Shown: positions 1 to 10,195, counted from the first letter of the stretch. The stretch: 64,000 nt of DNA from Verrucomicrobiota bacterium (GCA_030601755.1 JAUWBF010000001.1:62001-126000); one strand, 5' to 3'. Numbers and translations are program-made. The notes: generated from the sequence alone by a model not told the origin.

Positions 1-1214
1 TAGCTGACGTAGAGGTTGCGCAGCACGGAGGCGGACTGGCGCAGCTCGACCTTGGTCGCGGGCGAAAGCTCGGACTCGTGACGGTTGCTGTCGTCGAACT
101 GCGTGCCGACGGTGACGACCAGCGAACGATCGGCGGAGAGATCGAAGGTCTGCTCGACGGAGGCGCCGAGGTAGGTCTGCACGCGGTCGTCGAAGCGACC
201 GAAGATCAGCGCGCCGGTGGGCGAGGTGCTGCGCGAGTCGATGTCGTCGGCGATGACGCCGGCTCGGTAGAGCAGCGCGGTGGCGTCGGCGACGTTGGCG
301 CGTCCGTCGAGGGCGAGGCCGCGCACCATGGTCTTGTGGTTGTTCTCGAAGGCGAAGGCCGGGATCGTGTAGGTGTCGCGGTTCTCGCGGTAGTAGCCAC
401 CGATCTGGAAAAAGCCGCCGTCGGCGTCGGTCGCGACGCGATGGTTGGCGAGGAAGAGATCGGTGCGCACGTCCTCGGTTTCCTGCTGATTGAAGGGCGC
501 GTAGAGGTTGACCCAGGAAAACGCCTTCGACTGGTGGCCAGCGAAGAGGTCCGTCTGGCTGGTCTCGTCGCGGAATTGCAGGCGGGCGTTGGCGCGGACG
601 AAGTCGTGTTCGCCAAACGAGCGGCTGCCCTCCCCTTGCGACGTGGCGAAACTGGCGTCGGCGCCAACGGTGCGACCGAGCAGGGTTTGCGAACCGACGA
701 CGCCGGCGTGGACGTCGCCGCGGAGCAGGCTGTTGTCACCGGCGCCCGCGGAAACCTGGCCGCCGTTGCGAACGGGTGCCCAGCCGTAGCCCACGCTGCC
801 CGCGGTGGCGTTCCAGCCGGCCTGCGAGTTGGCCGCGCCGGTGCGCACGTCGGGCGCACCGATCATCGCCGGCGCCACCGGCAGCTCGGCGAAGTAGTGC
901 CCCGTCTGCGGGTCGTAGATCGGGAGGGCGCCGATGCTGAAACCGGTGTTTTCAAACGTGCCGCCGCGAATGGAGACGTCGGCCTGGCCCTCGGCCATGT
1001 TGCGCGCCTGCACGTCGACCAGCGGCTCGAAGGTCAACCCCGACACGGGCATCGCGTAGGTGGTCGCGGGCTCCTGATTCGCCACGCGCGGCGAGACCAC
1101 CCGAACCTCGGGCAAGGACCGGACGGGGCCGGTCGTAGCCGAATCGTCGGCGGCCAAGGCCGGCAGGACGCAGAGAGTGCCAAGGGGAAAAACGAAACCA
1201 TGCAGAGAGCGCAT
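1..1214 (-). CDS. TonB-dependent receptor, N-terminal part (runs off left edge)
   Basis: Outer-membrane receptor that would import a ligand using TonB energy. Reading the minus strand from the ATG at 1214, the frame stays open to the window edge (404 codons). It starts with a signal peptide (RSLHGFVFPLGTLCVLPALA), then a plug domain with the segment ADVSIRGGTFENTGFSIGA and PIYDPQTGHYFAELPV, then alternating polar/aromatic barrel strands (for example GGFFQIGGYYRENRDTYTI). The plug resembles BtuB-like receptors common in Verrucomicrobiota, but I see no cobalamin riboswitch upstream, so the ligand is unknown. The C-terminal barrel lies outside the window. Identification as a TonB receptor is secure; the substrate is not. 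Confidence 0.88.
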   Translation of the reverse strand, partial: MRSLHGFVFPLGTLCVLPALAADDSATTGPVRSLPEVRVVSPRVANQEPATTYAMPVSGLTFEPLVDVQARNMAEGQADVSIRGGTFENTGFSIGALPIYDPQTGHYFAELPVAPAMIGAPDVRTGAANSQAGWNATAGSVGYGWAPVRNGGQVSAGAGDNSLLRGDVHAGVVGSQTLLGRTVGADASFATSQGEGSRSFGEHDFVRANARLQFRDETSQTDLFAGHQSKAFSWVNLYAPFNQQETEDVRTDLFLANHRVATDADGGFFQIGGYYRENRDTYTIPAFAFENNHKTMVRGLALDGRANVADATALLYRAGVIADDIDSRSTSPTGALIFGRFDDRVQTYLGASVEQTFDLSADRSLVVTVGTQFDDSNRHESELSPATKVELRQSASVLRNLYVS

Positions 1215-1314
1215 GGTTCGACTTGCTAACAGGCGGGCCTGACGGCTCAAGCCACATGTTAGCTCGATGAAAAACTTAACTTAACCAATCGCCGGTGCGT
1301 TCGACCCGGGGCAC

Positions 1315-1346
1315 AAAAAAAACCCGCATCCGAACAGATGCGGGTA
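1315..1346 (-). terminator. Rho-independent terminator of the ferredoxin gene
   Basis: On the minus strand a 9-bp perfect stem (ACCCGCATC paired with GATGCGGGT, six-base loop) is followed by a run of seven or eight U. It lies 24 bases after the ferredoxin stop and separates that gene from the TonB receptor. Confidence 0.85.
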
Positions 1347-1369
1347 AAAGTCTGATGCTGGCTGGCGGC

Positions 1370-1603
1370 TCAGGCGCCGTCGTCGCCGATGGCTTCGACC
1401 GGGCAACCTTCGAGGGCTTCCATGCATAGGGCGATGTCTTCCTCGGTGGTCGGCTGGGCGTGCACGAAGGAGTAGCCACCTTCGTCGTGCCGCGTGAAGA
1501 ACGCGGGCGCGGTCTCGCGGCAAAGATCACAGTCGATGCATTGCTGATCGACGTAAAATTTGCCGGCTACGTTCTGTTCCCATTTGTCGTCTTTATTGGC
1601 CAT
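1370..1603 (-). CDS. Single-cluster [4Fe-4S] ferredoxin
   Basis: Small electron carrier of 77 residues, cytoplasmic. The cluster ligands are CIDCDLC near residues 18-24 and the distal CPVEAI near residue 66, a Cx2Cx2C...CP pattern typical of the Fer4_13/Fer4_15 type that binds one [4Fe-4S] cluster. The C-terminal half is acidic (PTTEEDIALCMEALEGCPV). I take the ATG at 1603 (MANKDDKWEQ) as the start; a TTG five codons upstream is less likely. It is a single-gene unit ending in its own terminator. The redox partner cannot be told from the neighbours. Confidence 0.85.
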   Translation of the reverse strand: MANKDDKWEQNVAGKFYVDQQCIDCDLCRETAPAFFTRHDEGGYSFVHAQPTTEEDIALCMEALEGCPVEAIGDDGA

Positions 1604-1748
1604 GCGATTTGCCAACAAACCGCTTGGCCAACGCCTGTCAAGCGGTCACTCGAACCGATTTGAACACCGGCGCCACGCACGCAATCCAGGGAATGAATTT
1701 ACCCGCGGGAACTTGTCATCCCCGGCGCTGACGGTAGTCTGCCCCACG

Positions 1749-2633
1749 ATGCTTTCCGACCGCACCTACATGCGCGATCCCTCGCCCGCGTCCGCCCGCC
1801 CGATGGTCTTCTGGCTGCTGGGGGCAATGGTGGCGGCGTTCGTATTGCAGCAAGTCGCGGAAATCTGGTTTCAGTCGCGCTTTGCCTGGGATCATTTCGC
1901 CCTCGCCGCGCACACGATGAAGACCGGGCAGGTGTGGACGCTGCTCAGCTACGGGTTGCTTCACGGAGGGCCTTTCCACCTGCTGATCAACGGCTTGATG
2001 ATTTTCTTCCTCGGTCGCGCGCTCGAGGCCGAGCTTGGCGGCCGGCGCCTGCTCCATCTGGCGCTTTGGGGCACACTAGGCGGCGGCCTGCTGTGGCTCG
2101 CGATCAACTTTCAACGCTCCGCCCAGCTCGCCGGCGCGTCGGCCGCCGCCATGGCGATGCTGACCGTCTACGCCTGTCTGCATCCGCGACGGCCGATCAC
2201 GTTGCTGCTGTTCTTCGTTTTGCCCGTCACGCTTTTGCCGATCTGGCTGCTGGCCATCGTGGGCGGCATCGACGTGCTCGGGCTGCTGTTTCGTGAACTG
2301 CCCTCCGGCGGGCTCAGCGGCAACGTCGCCCACTCCGCGCACCTAGGTGGGCTGGCCGCGGGATGGCTTTACCACCGCTTCGTGATCTCGCGCGGACCGG
2401 AACGCCCACTTTGGGAAAACGCCACCGAGGTCGAGGCACCACGATGGTTTCGCAAGGCCAAGCGCACCGGCCTGACCGAGGCGCCCTACAAGGTCGACAT
2501 CCGCTCCACCGACGACCTGCGCGCCGAGGTCGACCGCATCCTCGACAAGATCAACAGCGAGGGCTTCGGTTCACTCACCCCCGCCGAGAAGGCCCGCCTC
2601 GACGAGGCCCGCGACCTGCTCAGCAAGCGCTGA
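1749..2633 (+). CDS. Rhomboid family intramembrane serine protease
   Basis: Membrane protease of 294 residues that would cleave transmembrane helices. About six hydrophobic helices occupy residues 18-215. The catalytic serine lies in GASAAAM (Ser131) and the catalytic histidine in AHSAHLGGLAAG (His198); the conserved helix-1 loop region HGGPFHLLINGLM is also present. A soluble C-terminal tail ends in a short helical module (DDLRAEVDRILDKI ... LTPAEKARLDEARDLL), the DUF6576-like tail often attached to verrucomicrobial rhomboids. The ATG at 1749 is chosen because the upstream in-frame residues are not membrane-like. The prc gene follows in the same direction 64 bases downstream. Confidence 0.9.
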   Translation: MLSDRTYMRDPSPASARPMVFWLLGAMVAAFVLQQVAEIWFQSRFAWDHFALAAHTMKTGQVWTLLSYGLLHGGPFHLLINGLMIFFLGRALEAELGGRRLLHLALWGTLGGGLLWLAINFQRSAQLAGASAAAMAMLTVYACLHPRRPITLLLFFVLPVTLLPIWLLAIVGGIDVLGLLFRELPSGGLSGNVAHSAHLGGLAAGWLYHRFVISRGPERPLWENATEVEAPRWFRKAKRTGLTEAPYKVDIRSTDDLRAEVDRILDKINSEGFGSLTPAEKARLDEARDLLSKR

Positions 2634-2697
2634 CCGCCGCGCCCTCCGCATACTTTTCTCGCAACATTTGCCCGCTGCGGGCATCTCAACATCACAC

Positions 2698-4953
2698 ATG
2701 CACGTTTCGGCCCTCGTATCTCCCCTGCGTATCCTGACCGCGACCGCCGCCCTCGCCTTGGGCAGCCTCACCGCCGGAGCCGCCGAGAACACCTTCAGCG
2801 CCACCCCGCAACAGTCGCTCGAGGCCAAGGCGCTGGTCCGCCTGCTCGAGCAGGTTCACTACAACCGCGACGCGGTGAAGCCGACCGACTACAAAAACAT
2901 CATCGGCGACTACATGAAGGCCCTCGACGGCCAGCGCCTGTTCTTCCTCGCCAGTGACCGCGTCGAACTCGACGAAAAGTTCCCCGCCGACTCCCTCTAC
3001 TGGAATCTCACCGCCCTCGGCCGCCTCGATCCCGCCTTCGACGTCTTCAAGGTCTACGAAACCCGTGCCGGCAACCGCGCCCAGTGGGTGTTCGATCGCC
3101 TGCAAAAGGACTTCGACCTCTCCACCGACGAGTCCTACCTGCTCGACCGCAAGGAAGCCCCCTGGCCCGCCGACCAGGCCGAGGCCGACGCCCTCTGGGA
3201 ACGCCGCCTGAAGTTCGAGCTCCTCCAGGAGGTGCTCAACGACAAGCCCATCGACGAGGCCAAGTCCGTCGTGCGCAAACGCTACGAACGCCTCGTCCGC
3301 ACCCTCGCCGACTTCGAGTCCATCGACCTCATCGAGCGCTTTCTGGGCACCATCACCCAGATGTATGACCCGCACTCGACCTACTTCTCCGCCGACACCT
3401 TCGAGGACTTCAGCATCAACATGCGCCTGCAACTCTTCGGCATCGGCGCGCTGCTCAGCCTCGAGGACGACCTCTGCGTCATCAAGGAGATCATCCCCGG
3501 CGGCCCCGCCGACCTCGGCCGTCAACTGAAGCCCAACGACAAGATCATCGCCGTCGCCCAGGACGGCGCCGAGCCCGTCGAGATCTTCGGCATGAAGCTC
3601 CGCAAGATCGTCGAGATGATCCGCGGCCCCAAGGACACCAAGGTCCGCCTCGTCATCCAGCCCGCCGACGCCGCCGACAGCTCCGTGCGCCGCGAGATCA
3701 CCATCACCCGCGACGTCGTCAACCTCGACTCCGCCCGCGCCTACGGCGCCGTCTTCCAAGTCCCCGTCTCCGAAGGCGAGCCCGCCGTGCAGACCGCCTC
3801 CTCCGAAGCCACCGACTCCGCCGCCGCCAAGGCCGAGCCCAGGACCCGCCCGATCGGCGTCATCACCCTGCCCGCCTTTTACGGCCCCGACCTCAACGCC
3901 GAATCCAAGCAGAACAGCGCCAGCGAGGACGTCGCCGAACTCATCAAGCGCCTCAAGGCCCAGAACATCGAAGGCCTCGTGCTCGACCTGCGCGGCAACG
4001 GCGGCGGCCTCCTCTCCGAGGCCATCAATCTCACCGGCCTCTTCATCAAGGAAGGCCCCGTCGTGCAGGTCCGCTCCTACTACGGCGACGTCAAGGTCGA
4101 CAGCGACGAGGACCCCGCGGTCGCCTACGACGGCCCGCTCGTCGTGCTCACCTCGCGCTTCAGCGCCTCCGCCTCCGAGATCGTCGCCGGCGCCCTGCAA
4201 AATTACGGCCGCGCCGTCATCATCGGCGACACCTCCACCCACGGCAAAGGCAGCGTGCAGACCGTCATCGAGATGAACCGCGTGCTCTCCAACCTGCTCA
4301 GCGACGACGCCAAGGCCGGCGCCACCAAGCTCACCATTCAAAAATTCTACCTGCCCAACGGCGCCTCCACCCAGCTCAAGGGCGTCGTGCCCGACATCGT
4401 GCTGCCCTCCGTCGACGAGTTCCTCCCCATCGGCGAAAGCGACCTCCCCCACGCCCTCGCCTGGGACGAGATCCCCAGCAGCCTCTTCGATGGCAGCCCC
4501 TACAAACCCGCCATCCTGCAACCCCTCGTCGAGGCCAGCCTCGAGCGCCAGCAGTCCCTTGAGGAGTTTTCCCTGCTCCGCAAAAACATCGACCGCTTCC
4601 GCGACCAACAGGCCGAGAAAACCGTCTCCCTCAACCTCGACAAACGTCAGGAGCGCAAGGCCGCCGACACCGCCTTCCGCGAAGAAATGAAGGAGGAGCG
4701 CAAGCGCCTCGAGGACGCCGACGCCTACGCCTTCGAGGAGACGCTGCTCGCCCCGCCCCCCGCCCCGCGCATCAAGGCCGAGGACGACAACGATGACTCC
4801 GAGAACGCCCTCGACGCCGAGGAGGACGAACACTTTCCCAAGCTCGACATCCCGCTCCGAGAAAGCCTCCGCGTGGTCGTCGACATGCTGGAGACCGGCA
4901 CGCCCGTCCGCCAGCCCGCCCCCGCCGCCGAGCAAGTGACCAAGGCGCTCTGA
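2698..4953 (+). CDS. prc: Tail-specific (C-terminal processing) protease, S41 family
   Basis: Periplasmic protease of 751 residues that degrades or trims proteins from their C-termini. A signal peptide (LTATAALALGSLTAGAAE) is followed by the long N-terminal domain, a PDZ domain (GIGALLSLEDDLCVIKEIIPGGPA), and the S41 core with SASASEIVAGALQNYGRA. By alignment to E. coli Prc, Ser491 and Lys517 (HGKGSVQ) form the Ser/Lys dyad. The C-terminal helical extension (DUF3340-like) with ERKAADTAFREEMKEERKR is the Prc rather than CtpA architecture. The start ATG at 2698 leads straight into the signal peptide. Adjacent to a rhomboid, but no shared function is shown. Confidence 0.93.
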   Translation: MHVSALVSPLRILTATAALALGSLTAGAAENTFSATPQQSLEAKALVRLLEQVHYNRDAVKPTDYKNIIGDYMKALDGQRLFFLASDRVELDEKFPADSLYWNLTALGRLDPAFDVFKVYETRAGNRAQWVFDRLQKDFDLSTDESYLLDRKEAPWPADQAEADALWERRLKFELLQEVLNDKPIDEAKSVVRKRYERLVRTLADFESIDLIERFLGTITQMYDPHSTYFSADTFEDFSINMRLQLFGIGALLSLEDDLCVIKEIIPGGPADLGRQLKPNDKIIAVAQDGAEPVEIFGMKLRKIVEMIRGPKDTKVRLVIQPADAADSSVRREITITRDVVNLDSARAYGAVFQVPVSEGEPAVQTASSEATDSAAAKAEPRTRPIGVITLPAFYGPDLNAESKQNSASEDVAELIKRLKAQNIEGLVLDLRGNGGGLLSEAINLTGLFIKEGPVVQVRSYYGDVKVDSDEDPAVAYDGPLVVLTSRFSASASEIVAGALQNYGRAVIIGDTSTHGKGSVQTVIEMNRVLSNLLSDDAKAGATKLTIQKFYLPNGASTQLKGVVPDIVLPSVDEFLPIGESDLPHALAWDEIPSSLFDGSPYKPAILQPLVEASLERQQSLEEFSLLRKNIDRFRDQQAEKTVSLNLDKRQERKAADTAFREEMKEERKRLEDADAYAFEETLLAPPPAPRIKAEDDNDDSENALDAEEDEHFPKLDIPLRESLRVVVDMLETGTPVRQPAPAAEQVTKAL

Positions 4954-4969
4954 GCCCAGGGAGCACCTA

Positions 4970-5065
4970 GTAGGGGCCGAGCTCGCTCGGCCCGTTCAAC
5001 GAGCACCAAGGACACGCGTCAGCTCGCCGCATGCGCGCATCGGGCTTCGCGAGCGAAGCCCCTAC
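4970..5065. repeat. Inverted pair of GTAG-headed hairpins (REP-like)
   Basis: Two convergent elements lie between prc and prmC. The left one (4970-4995) is GTAG followed by a stem GGCCGAG-CTCG-CTCGGCC. The right one (5041-5065) read on the minus strand is GTAG plus GGCTTCG-CTCG-CGAAGCC. The stems differ but both pair fully, as in REP pairs (BIMEs). It may also act as a transcription barrier between convergent genes. Confidence 0.8.
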
Positions 5066-5090
5066 AGCCTGCCCCGCCCGCCAGCCGCCC

Positions 5091-5939
5091 TCAATTGCGC
5101 CGCGCAAACACGAACCGGTCGCGCCCAGTCAAGTCCGCCACAGATTCTCCCGCGCCAAGACCCGCGCCCGGCAACATCGCCAGCAACGCCGCGTGGTGCG
5201 CGATGCCCGTCTCCAGCGCCAGCCAGCCATCCGGACGCAACCGCGCGGCCGCGCCCTCCACGATGCGACGCAGATCGGCCAGGCCCGCCTCGGGCGCGGT
5301 CAACGCGCTCAGCGGCTCGAACTCCCGCACCTCGGGCTCGCTCGCGGCGGTCTCCTCCTCGGCGAGGTAGGGCGGGTTGGCCACGATCAGGTCGAACGTC
5401 GCGTCCGGCGGCAGCGCCGCGAACCAATCGGACCGCACCAACCGCACGCGTTCGCCGAGCTGAAGCGCGGCCACGTTCTCGGCGGCCAGCGCCAGCGCGT
5501 CGTCGCTCAGGTCGACGGCCGTCACTACGGCCGCGGGATACAGCGTGGCCAGAGCGCAGGCCAACGCGCCGGTGCCGGTGCCGAGATCAAGGATGGCCGA
5601 CGGCGCGGCGGTCATGCGCGTTTGGATCAGCTCGACCAGATACTCGGTCTCCGGCCGCGGGATGAGCGCGCGGCGGTCGCACTTCAACGTCAGCCCCGCC
5701 CACTCGACCGTGCCGAGGATGTGTTGCAACGGCTCGCGGCGGGCGCGGCGTTTCACGAACGGACGGATGCGGTCGAGCTCGGCCTCGGTCAGCGGACGCT
5801 CGAACTGCAGGTAGAGTTGCATGCGCTTCAGTCCGAGCGCGTGGCCGACCAGCGTCTCGGCGTTGAGCCGCGGCGACTCGACGCCCTTGGACGCGAAGAA
5901 GTCGGCGGTCTTCTGGATGATGTCGAGAATGGTGAGCAT
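5091..5939 (-). CDS. prmC: Release factor glutamine methyltransferase PrmC
   Basis: N5-glutamine methyltransferase of 282 residues that methylates the Gln of the GGQ motif in class I release factors, using S-adenosylmethionine. The N-terminal helical domain (residues 1-80) is followed by the SAM site ILDLGTGTGALACALA and the catalytic NPPY signature in LIVANPPYLAEEE. Substrate-side motif LIPRPETEYLVELI is present. It lies directly downstream of prfA, whose product is its substrate, 34 bases apart on the same strand, the usual prfA-prmC order. Confidence 0.96.
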   Translation of the reverse strand: MLTILDIIQKTADFFASKGVESPRLNAETLVGHALGLKRMQLYLQFERPLTEAELDRIRPFVKRRARREPLQHILGTVEWAGLTLKCDRRALIPRPETEYLVELIQTRMTAAPSAILDLGTGTGALACALATLYPAAVVTAVDLSDDALALAAENVAALQLGERVRLVRSDWFAALPPDATFDLIVANPPYLAEEETAASEPEVREFEPLSALTAPEAGLADLRRIVEGAAARLRPDGWLALETGIAHHAALLAMLPGAGLGAGESVADLTGRDRFVFARRN

Positions 5940-5973
5940 GCGGCGTTTTGAAGGCGGCTCGCGGCAGGCCGCG

Positions 5974-7089
<1,116 letters not shown>

Positions 7090-7241
7090 GCGAACGGGTT
7101 GACCAGACGGAGGCCAAAGCCCGCGCGGGGCAAGGTCGGATGCGGACGCTTTTGCGAATTGCGAAACGGGCGGCCCGCCGCTTGCTTCGTGCGCGACCGC
7201 CCGCCGCGATGGCAGGGCTCTCCAACCGCGATCACGTCTCC

Positions 7242-8270
7242 ATGTCCACCACGCTCTTCACCCAGAACATCATCGCCTGCATCTGGGACTTCGACAAGAC
7301 GCTCATCCCCGAATACATGCAGTCCCCGCTGTTTCGCCGCTACGGCGTGGACGAGGCGCTGTTCTGGTCGGAGACGAACAGCCTGATGGAGCACTACCGC
7401 CGGCGCGGCTACCACCTCTCGGGCGAGATCGCCTACCTCAACCACCTGCTCACCTACGTGCTCGCGGGCCACATGCCCAAGCTCGGCAACAAGGTCCTGC
7501 GCGAGTGCGGGGCGGACATCCGTTTTTATCAGGGCCTGCCGGATTTCTTCAGCCAGGCCAAACGCTTCGTCGCCGAGAAGGAGCTCTACCGGAAACACGA
7601 GATCCAGCTGGAGCACTACATCGTGAGCACCGGCCTCGCCGAGATGGTGCGCGGCAGCGCCATCGCCCCGCAGGTCGACGGCATCTGGGGCTGCGAGTTC
7701 ATCGAGAACCCGCTGCAGCCGGGCTTCCTCAAGCAGAAGGAGCTCGGCATCGAGGCCGAGGCCGAGATCGCACAAATCGGCATGGTCATCGACAACACGA
7801 CCAAGACCCGCGCGCTGTTCGAGATCAACAAGGGCACCAACAAGAACGCGGCCATCGACGTGAACGCCAACATCGCGCCCGAGGACCGCCGCATCCCGTT
7901 TCAAAACATGATCTACATCGCCGACGGTCCGAGCGACGTGCCGAGCTTCTCGGTGGTGAAGAAGGGCGGCGGCAAGGCTTACGCGGTCTACAACCCCGCC
8001 AAGTCCGAGGAATTCGCGCAAAACGACCGGCTGCGTCAGGTCGGTCGCATCGACCACTACGGGCCCGCCGACTACCGCATGGAGAGCAGCACCGCCCAAT
8101 GGCTGCGCCTGCACATCCACGGCATCTGCGACCGCATCGTCGCCGACCGCGAGGCCGCCGTCGCCCGCCGCGTGTCCAAGCCGCCTCGCCACCTCAACGA
8201 AAGCCCCGAGGAACAGGCCGCCCGCCTCGCGGCCGCACAAGGCCCGAAGCAGTCGACATTTTTGGAGTGA
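7242..8270 (+). CDS. HAD superfamily hydrolase
   Basis: Predicted phosphatase of 342 residues. Motif I is ACIWDFDKTLIP with the nucleophile Asp16 and Asp18; motif II is probably HYIVSTG; the lysine lies in the following region, and motif IV is IYIADGPSDVPSF. The long insert between motif I and II is an all-helical cap. The family is recurrent in bacteria as a stand-alone HAD-like protein without known substrate. I choose the ATG at 7242, which begins eleven residues before motif I; an ATG at 7209 is possible. It is divergent from prfA across a 150-base gap. Confidence 0.85.
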   Translation: MSTTLFTQNIIACIWDFDKTLIPEYMQSPLFRRYGVDEALFWSETNSLMEHYRRRGYHLSGEIAYLNHLLTYVLAGHMPKLGNKVLRECGADIRFYQGLPDFFSQAKRFVAEKELYRKHEIQLEHYIVSTGLAEMVRGSAIAPQVDGIWGCEFIENPLQPGFLKQKELGIEAEAEIAQIGMVIDNTTKTRALFEINKGTNKNAAIDVNANIAPEDRRIPFQNMIYIADGPSDVPSFSVVKKGGGKAYAVYNPAKSEEFAQNDRLRQVGRIDHYGPADYRMESSTAQWLRLHIHGICDRIVADREAAVARRVSKPPRHLNESPEEQAARLAAAQGPKQSTFLE

Positions 8271-8359
8271 GGTTGGACCGGCCCGCCAGTTGGGAAGGCT
8301 CTTCCACGGCCTAACCATCGGGATTGACGCGGGACTCGCGCGGCGCAGTTGGACCCCAC

Positions 8360-8386
8360 AAAAAAGCCCTCCGCGAACGGAGGGCT
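8360..8386 (-). terminator. Rho-independent terminator of the FecR gene
   Basis: Perfect 8-bp stem GCCCTCCG / CGGAGGGC with a four-base loop, followed on the minus strand by six U. It lies 44 bases after the FecR-family stop codon. On the plus strand no U run follows, so it serves the minus-strand gene. Confidence 0.85.
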
Positions 8387-8429
8387 GACGTTGTTTGATC
8401 GGGAATAAAACCTCGACGACCGTATCCGA

Positions 8430-9209
8430 TTAGGGACGTGAGCCGCTGATCTCGTCAGGATCGGGGATGGTGATGGTCCGGGTGAGGATATCACCTTCTC
8501 TGGTCTGGGTAACGCTGACGGTCTCCGACTGACGGGTAGAGATAATTCTGATCAACGTATTGCGCAGGTAGGTGAGCTCATCGGGAGTTATACGGCGGAG
8601 TTCAGGGCTCCTGGCGGCATCATCCATTGACATCCCCTCGGGAATCGGGGCGGTGCGACCGTCGGTGCCGACGTAATACACCAAACCCTCAAGCGTCTTG
8701 ATGATCAATTGACCGGTCGCGAGATTAATGGAGAAATAAAACGTGGTGCCTCGGATGCCAGCGGCGCCGAGCGGGCTATTGACGGTATATTCGGAGCCTT
8801 CGCGCAGTTTGCGCACATCGCCGATCAACCCGCCCTTTTGCACCGTGAGTTCGGTTTTGGAAATCGACGGTTCGAGCGACTCGTCGAGGAGCGCACTCGC
8901 ATCAAACATCTGCTGCTCAAACTTGGTCACCGCGAGCGTGGTTTCCGGCTCGAGCGTGACGGCGGAACCGTTGGCGAAAACGAGCATGGCAGAGGAATTG
9001 GGACCGGTTTTCACGACTGCACCGACGGGGAGCTTGGTCGACTTGGTCACAGGCGCCTCGACCTGAGTCTTCGGGTTCACCCAAGTGACCGTGCCGGAAA
9101 TCTCCGTGATGGAGTAGGTCCCCGGCTTCGTCTGCGCCTGCAGCGCGGAAAAACAGCCGATGACAATCAAGGTTTGAAACCAAAATGCGATCTTGGATGG
9201 GAGTCTCAT
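8430..9209 (-). CDS. FecR-domain protein, exported
   Basis: 259-residue exported protein. A signal peptide (FWFQTLIVIGCFSALQA) precedes a FecR domain: GAVVKTGPNSSAMLVFANGSAVTLE (beta-strand core) and the typical LGAAGIRGTTF motif near residue 150. The C-terminal third (PDELTYLRNTLIRIISTRQS) has no domain I recognise. FecR-fold proteins are usually paired with ECF sigma factors as anti-sigma or sensing proteins. Here a fragment of an ECF sigma gene sits just upstream on the same strand, but interrupted by a PlsC fragment, so the pair looks broken. The ATG at 9209 starts immediately before the signal peptide. It ends in its own terminator. Confidence 0.82.
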   Translation of the reverse strand: MRLPSKIAFWFQTLIVIGCFSALQAQTKPGTYSITEISGTVTWVNPKTQVEAPVTKSTKLPVGAVVKTGPNSSAMLVFANGSAVTLEPETTLAVTKFEQQMFDASALLDESLEPSISKTELTVQKGGLIGDVRKLREGSEYTVNSPLGAAGIRGTTFYFSINLATGQLIIKTLEGLVYYVGTDGRTAPIPEGMSMDDAARSPELRRITPDELTYLRNTLIRIISTRQSETVSVTQTREGDILTRTITIPDPDEISGSRP

Positions 9210-9319
9210 GGTGCGGGATTTTTTTGGCAAAACAGCTGCAATTGGCGAGCGAAAACTGGTAATTGAAGAAGAGCGTCGTTCGAGCGGGTATACTCGGCCA
9301 TCAACGCTAAAAATTTAAT

Positions 9320-9868
9320 TCAAAACGTCTTTTGTTCATCAATATGGGCAGATTTGCGGGTATTCGCTTCACCCACGAGCGCAAGATGATCGCGGAGAAG
9401 CATCAGCACATCATCACGTAACACCCGTGCCAAGGTCTTGCGATCCGAGCCCGCCGACCGCGTTTGCCCCCACGTCACGCCGGCCTCAATCCAAGGCAGC
9501 GTGAGCAGGTTCGCCAGATGCGGCGGCAACGTCATGTCGCCCCACCAAGCCACCTCGGTTTCCACGCTGCGCCCCGCCGGGACCGCGTAGTCCAGCGCGG
9601 CGACCGCCACCGGCCAGCCACCGCGCACCGCCGGCTCCAGCAGCGAGGGTTTGAACGGCAACACCTGCCGACCATCGCTGCTCGTTCCCTCCAGGAACAC
9701 CAGCACGCTTAGGCCCTCGGCGACCAACGGCGACAATTCCGTCCCCACCCGAACGACGTCGCCGGCCTTGCCACGGTCGATGAAGCGCGTGCCCGCCCGC
9801 GCCGCGAACCAACCGAACAACGGCCAACCGCGCACCTCGCGCTTTGCGACGAACACCACCGGCGTCAG
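9320..9868 (-). pseudogene. Lysophosphatidic acid acyltransferase (PlsC) C-terminal fragment
   Basis: From about 9868 the minus strand encodes LTPVVFVAKREVRGWPLFGW, then GTRFIDRGKAGD and FLEGTSSDGRQVLPFKPSL, the second and third conserved blocks of the PlsC/LPLAT acyltransferase family, to a stop at 9320. The first block with the catalytic HX4D is missing, because the sequence upstream changes abruptly into an ECF sigma factor in another frame. No start codon belongs to this part. Either a deletion has fused two genes or the assembly is wrong here. A functional acyltransferase is not expected without HX4D. Confidence 0.75.
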
Positions 9869-10028
9869 CGCTGACGTCGCGCAGCGAGGCCCCCTTGGTC
9901 GCCCACACGTAGAAAGTCTGCTGCACCAAGTCACACGCGTCCGCCTCCCGCCGGGCGAGGCTGAGGGCGAAGCGGTAGAGTGACGCGTAGTGCGCGTCCA
10001 CCAACGCGGTGAAGACATCTTGGCTCAT
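9869..10028 (-). pseudogene. ECF sigma factor, N-terminal fragment
   Basis: The ATG at 10028 opens a frame with MSQDVFTALVDAHYASLYRF and ALSLARREADACDLVQQTFY, region 2 of an ECF sigma factor. After about 52 residues (ASLRDVS) homology stops and the sequence turns into the PlsC fragment in a different frame; the sigma frame then runs on without meaning to 9486. Region 4 is absent. Such a sigma factor followed by a FecR protein is a normal pair, so the fragment is probably the partner of the FecR gene at 8430-9209, cut by deletion or misassembly. A perfect 14-base palindrome (9863-9876) sits at the junction. Confidence 0.75.
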
Positions 10029-10161
10029 CGAACCCGTGGGAAACACGGCCACCGAACTTTATTCCCATGGGAAACGCGACGGTCGATTTTCCGCTCTGAA
10101 AATACGCTGCGTAAGAAAATCGCCGTCACAAAATCTTAACCGGCCAAACGTCGCCGCACAC

Positions 10162-10178
10162 TTGGCACGCGCCATGCA
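10162..10178 (+). promoter_or_regulatory. Candidate sigma-54 promoter
   Basis: TTGGCACGCGCCATGCA matches the -24/-12 consensus TGGCACG-N4-TTGC at all but one core base, with GG (10164-10165) and GC (10176-10177) exactly ten bases apart. Transcription would start near 10189, ahead of a 43-codon frame and the Hsp20 gene. No enhancer-binding activator gene is in the window. Confidence 0.5.
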
Positions 10179-10195
10179 TTACTCAGATTGCAATC

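Noticed and set aside
1215-1314. Cobalamin riboswitch upstream of the BtuB-like receptor
   Set aside because: The leader is too short after the ferredoxin terminator and shows no B12-box-like conserved core.
2692-4935. A 747-codon open frame antisense to prc
   Set aside because: It is the complement of a high-GC gene with strong third-position bias; the translation is Gly/Val/Leu-rich without domains, while the plus strand encodes a complete S41 protease.
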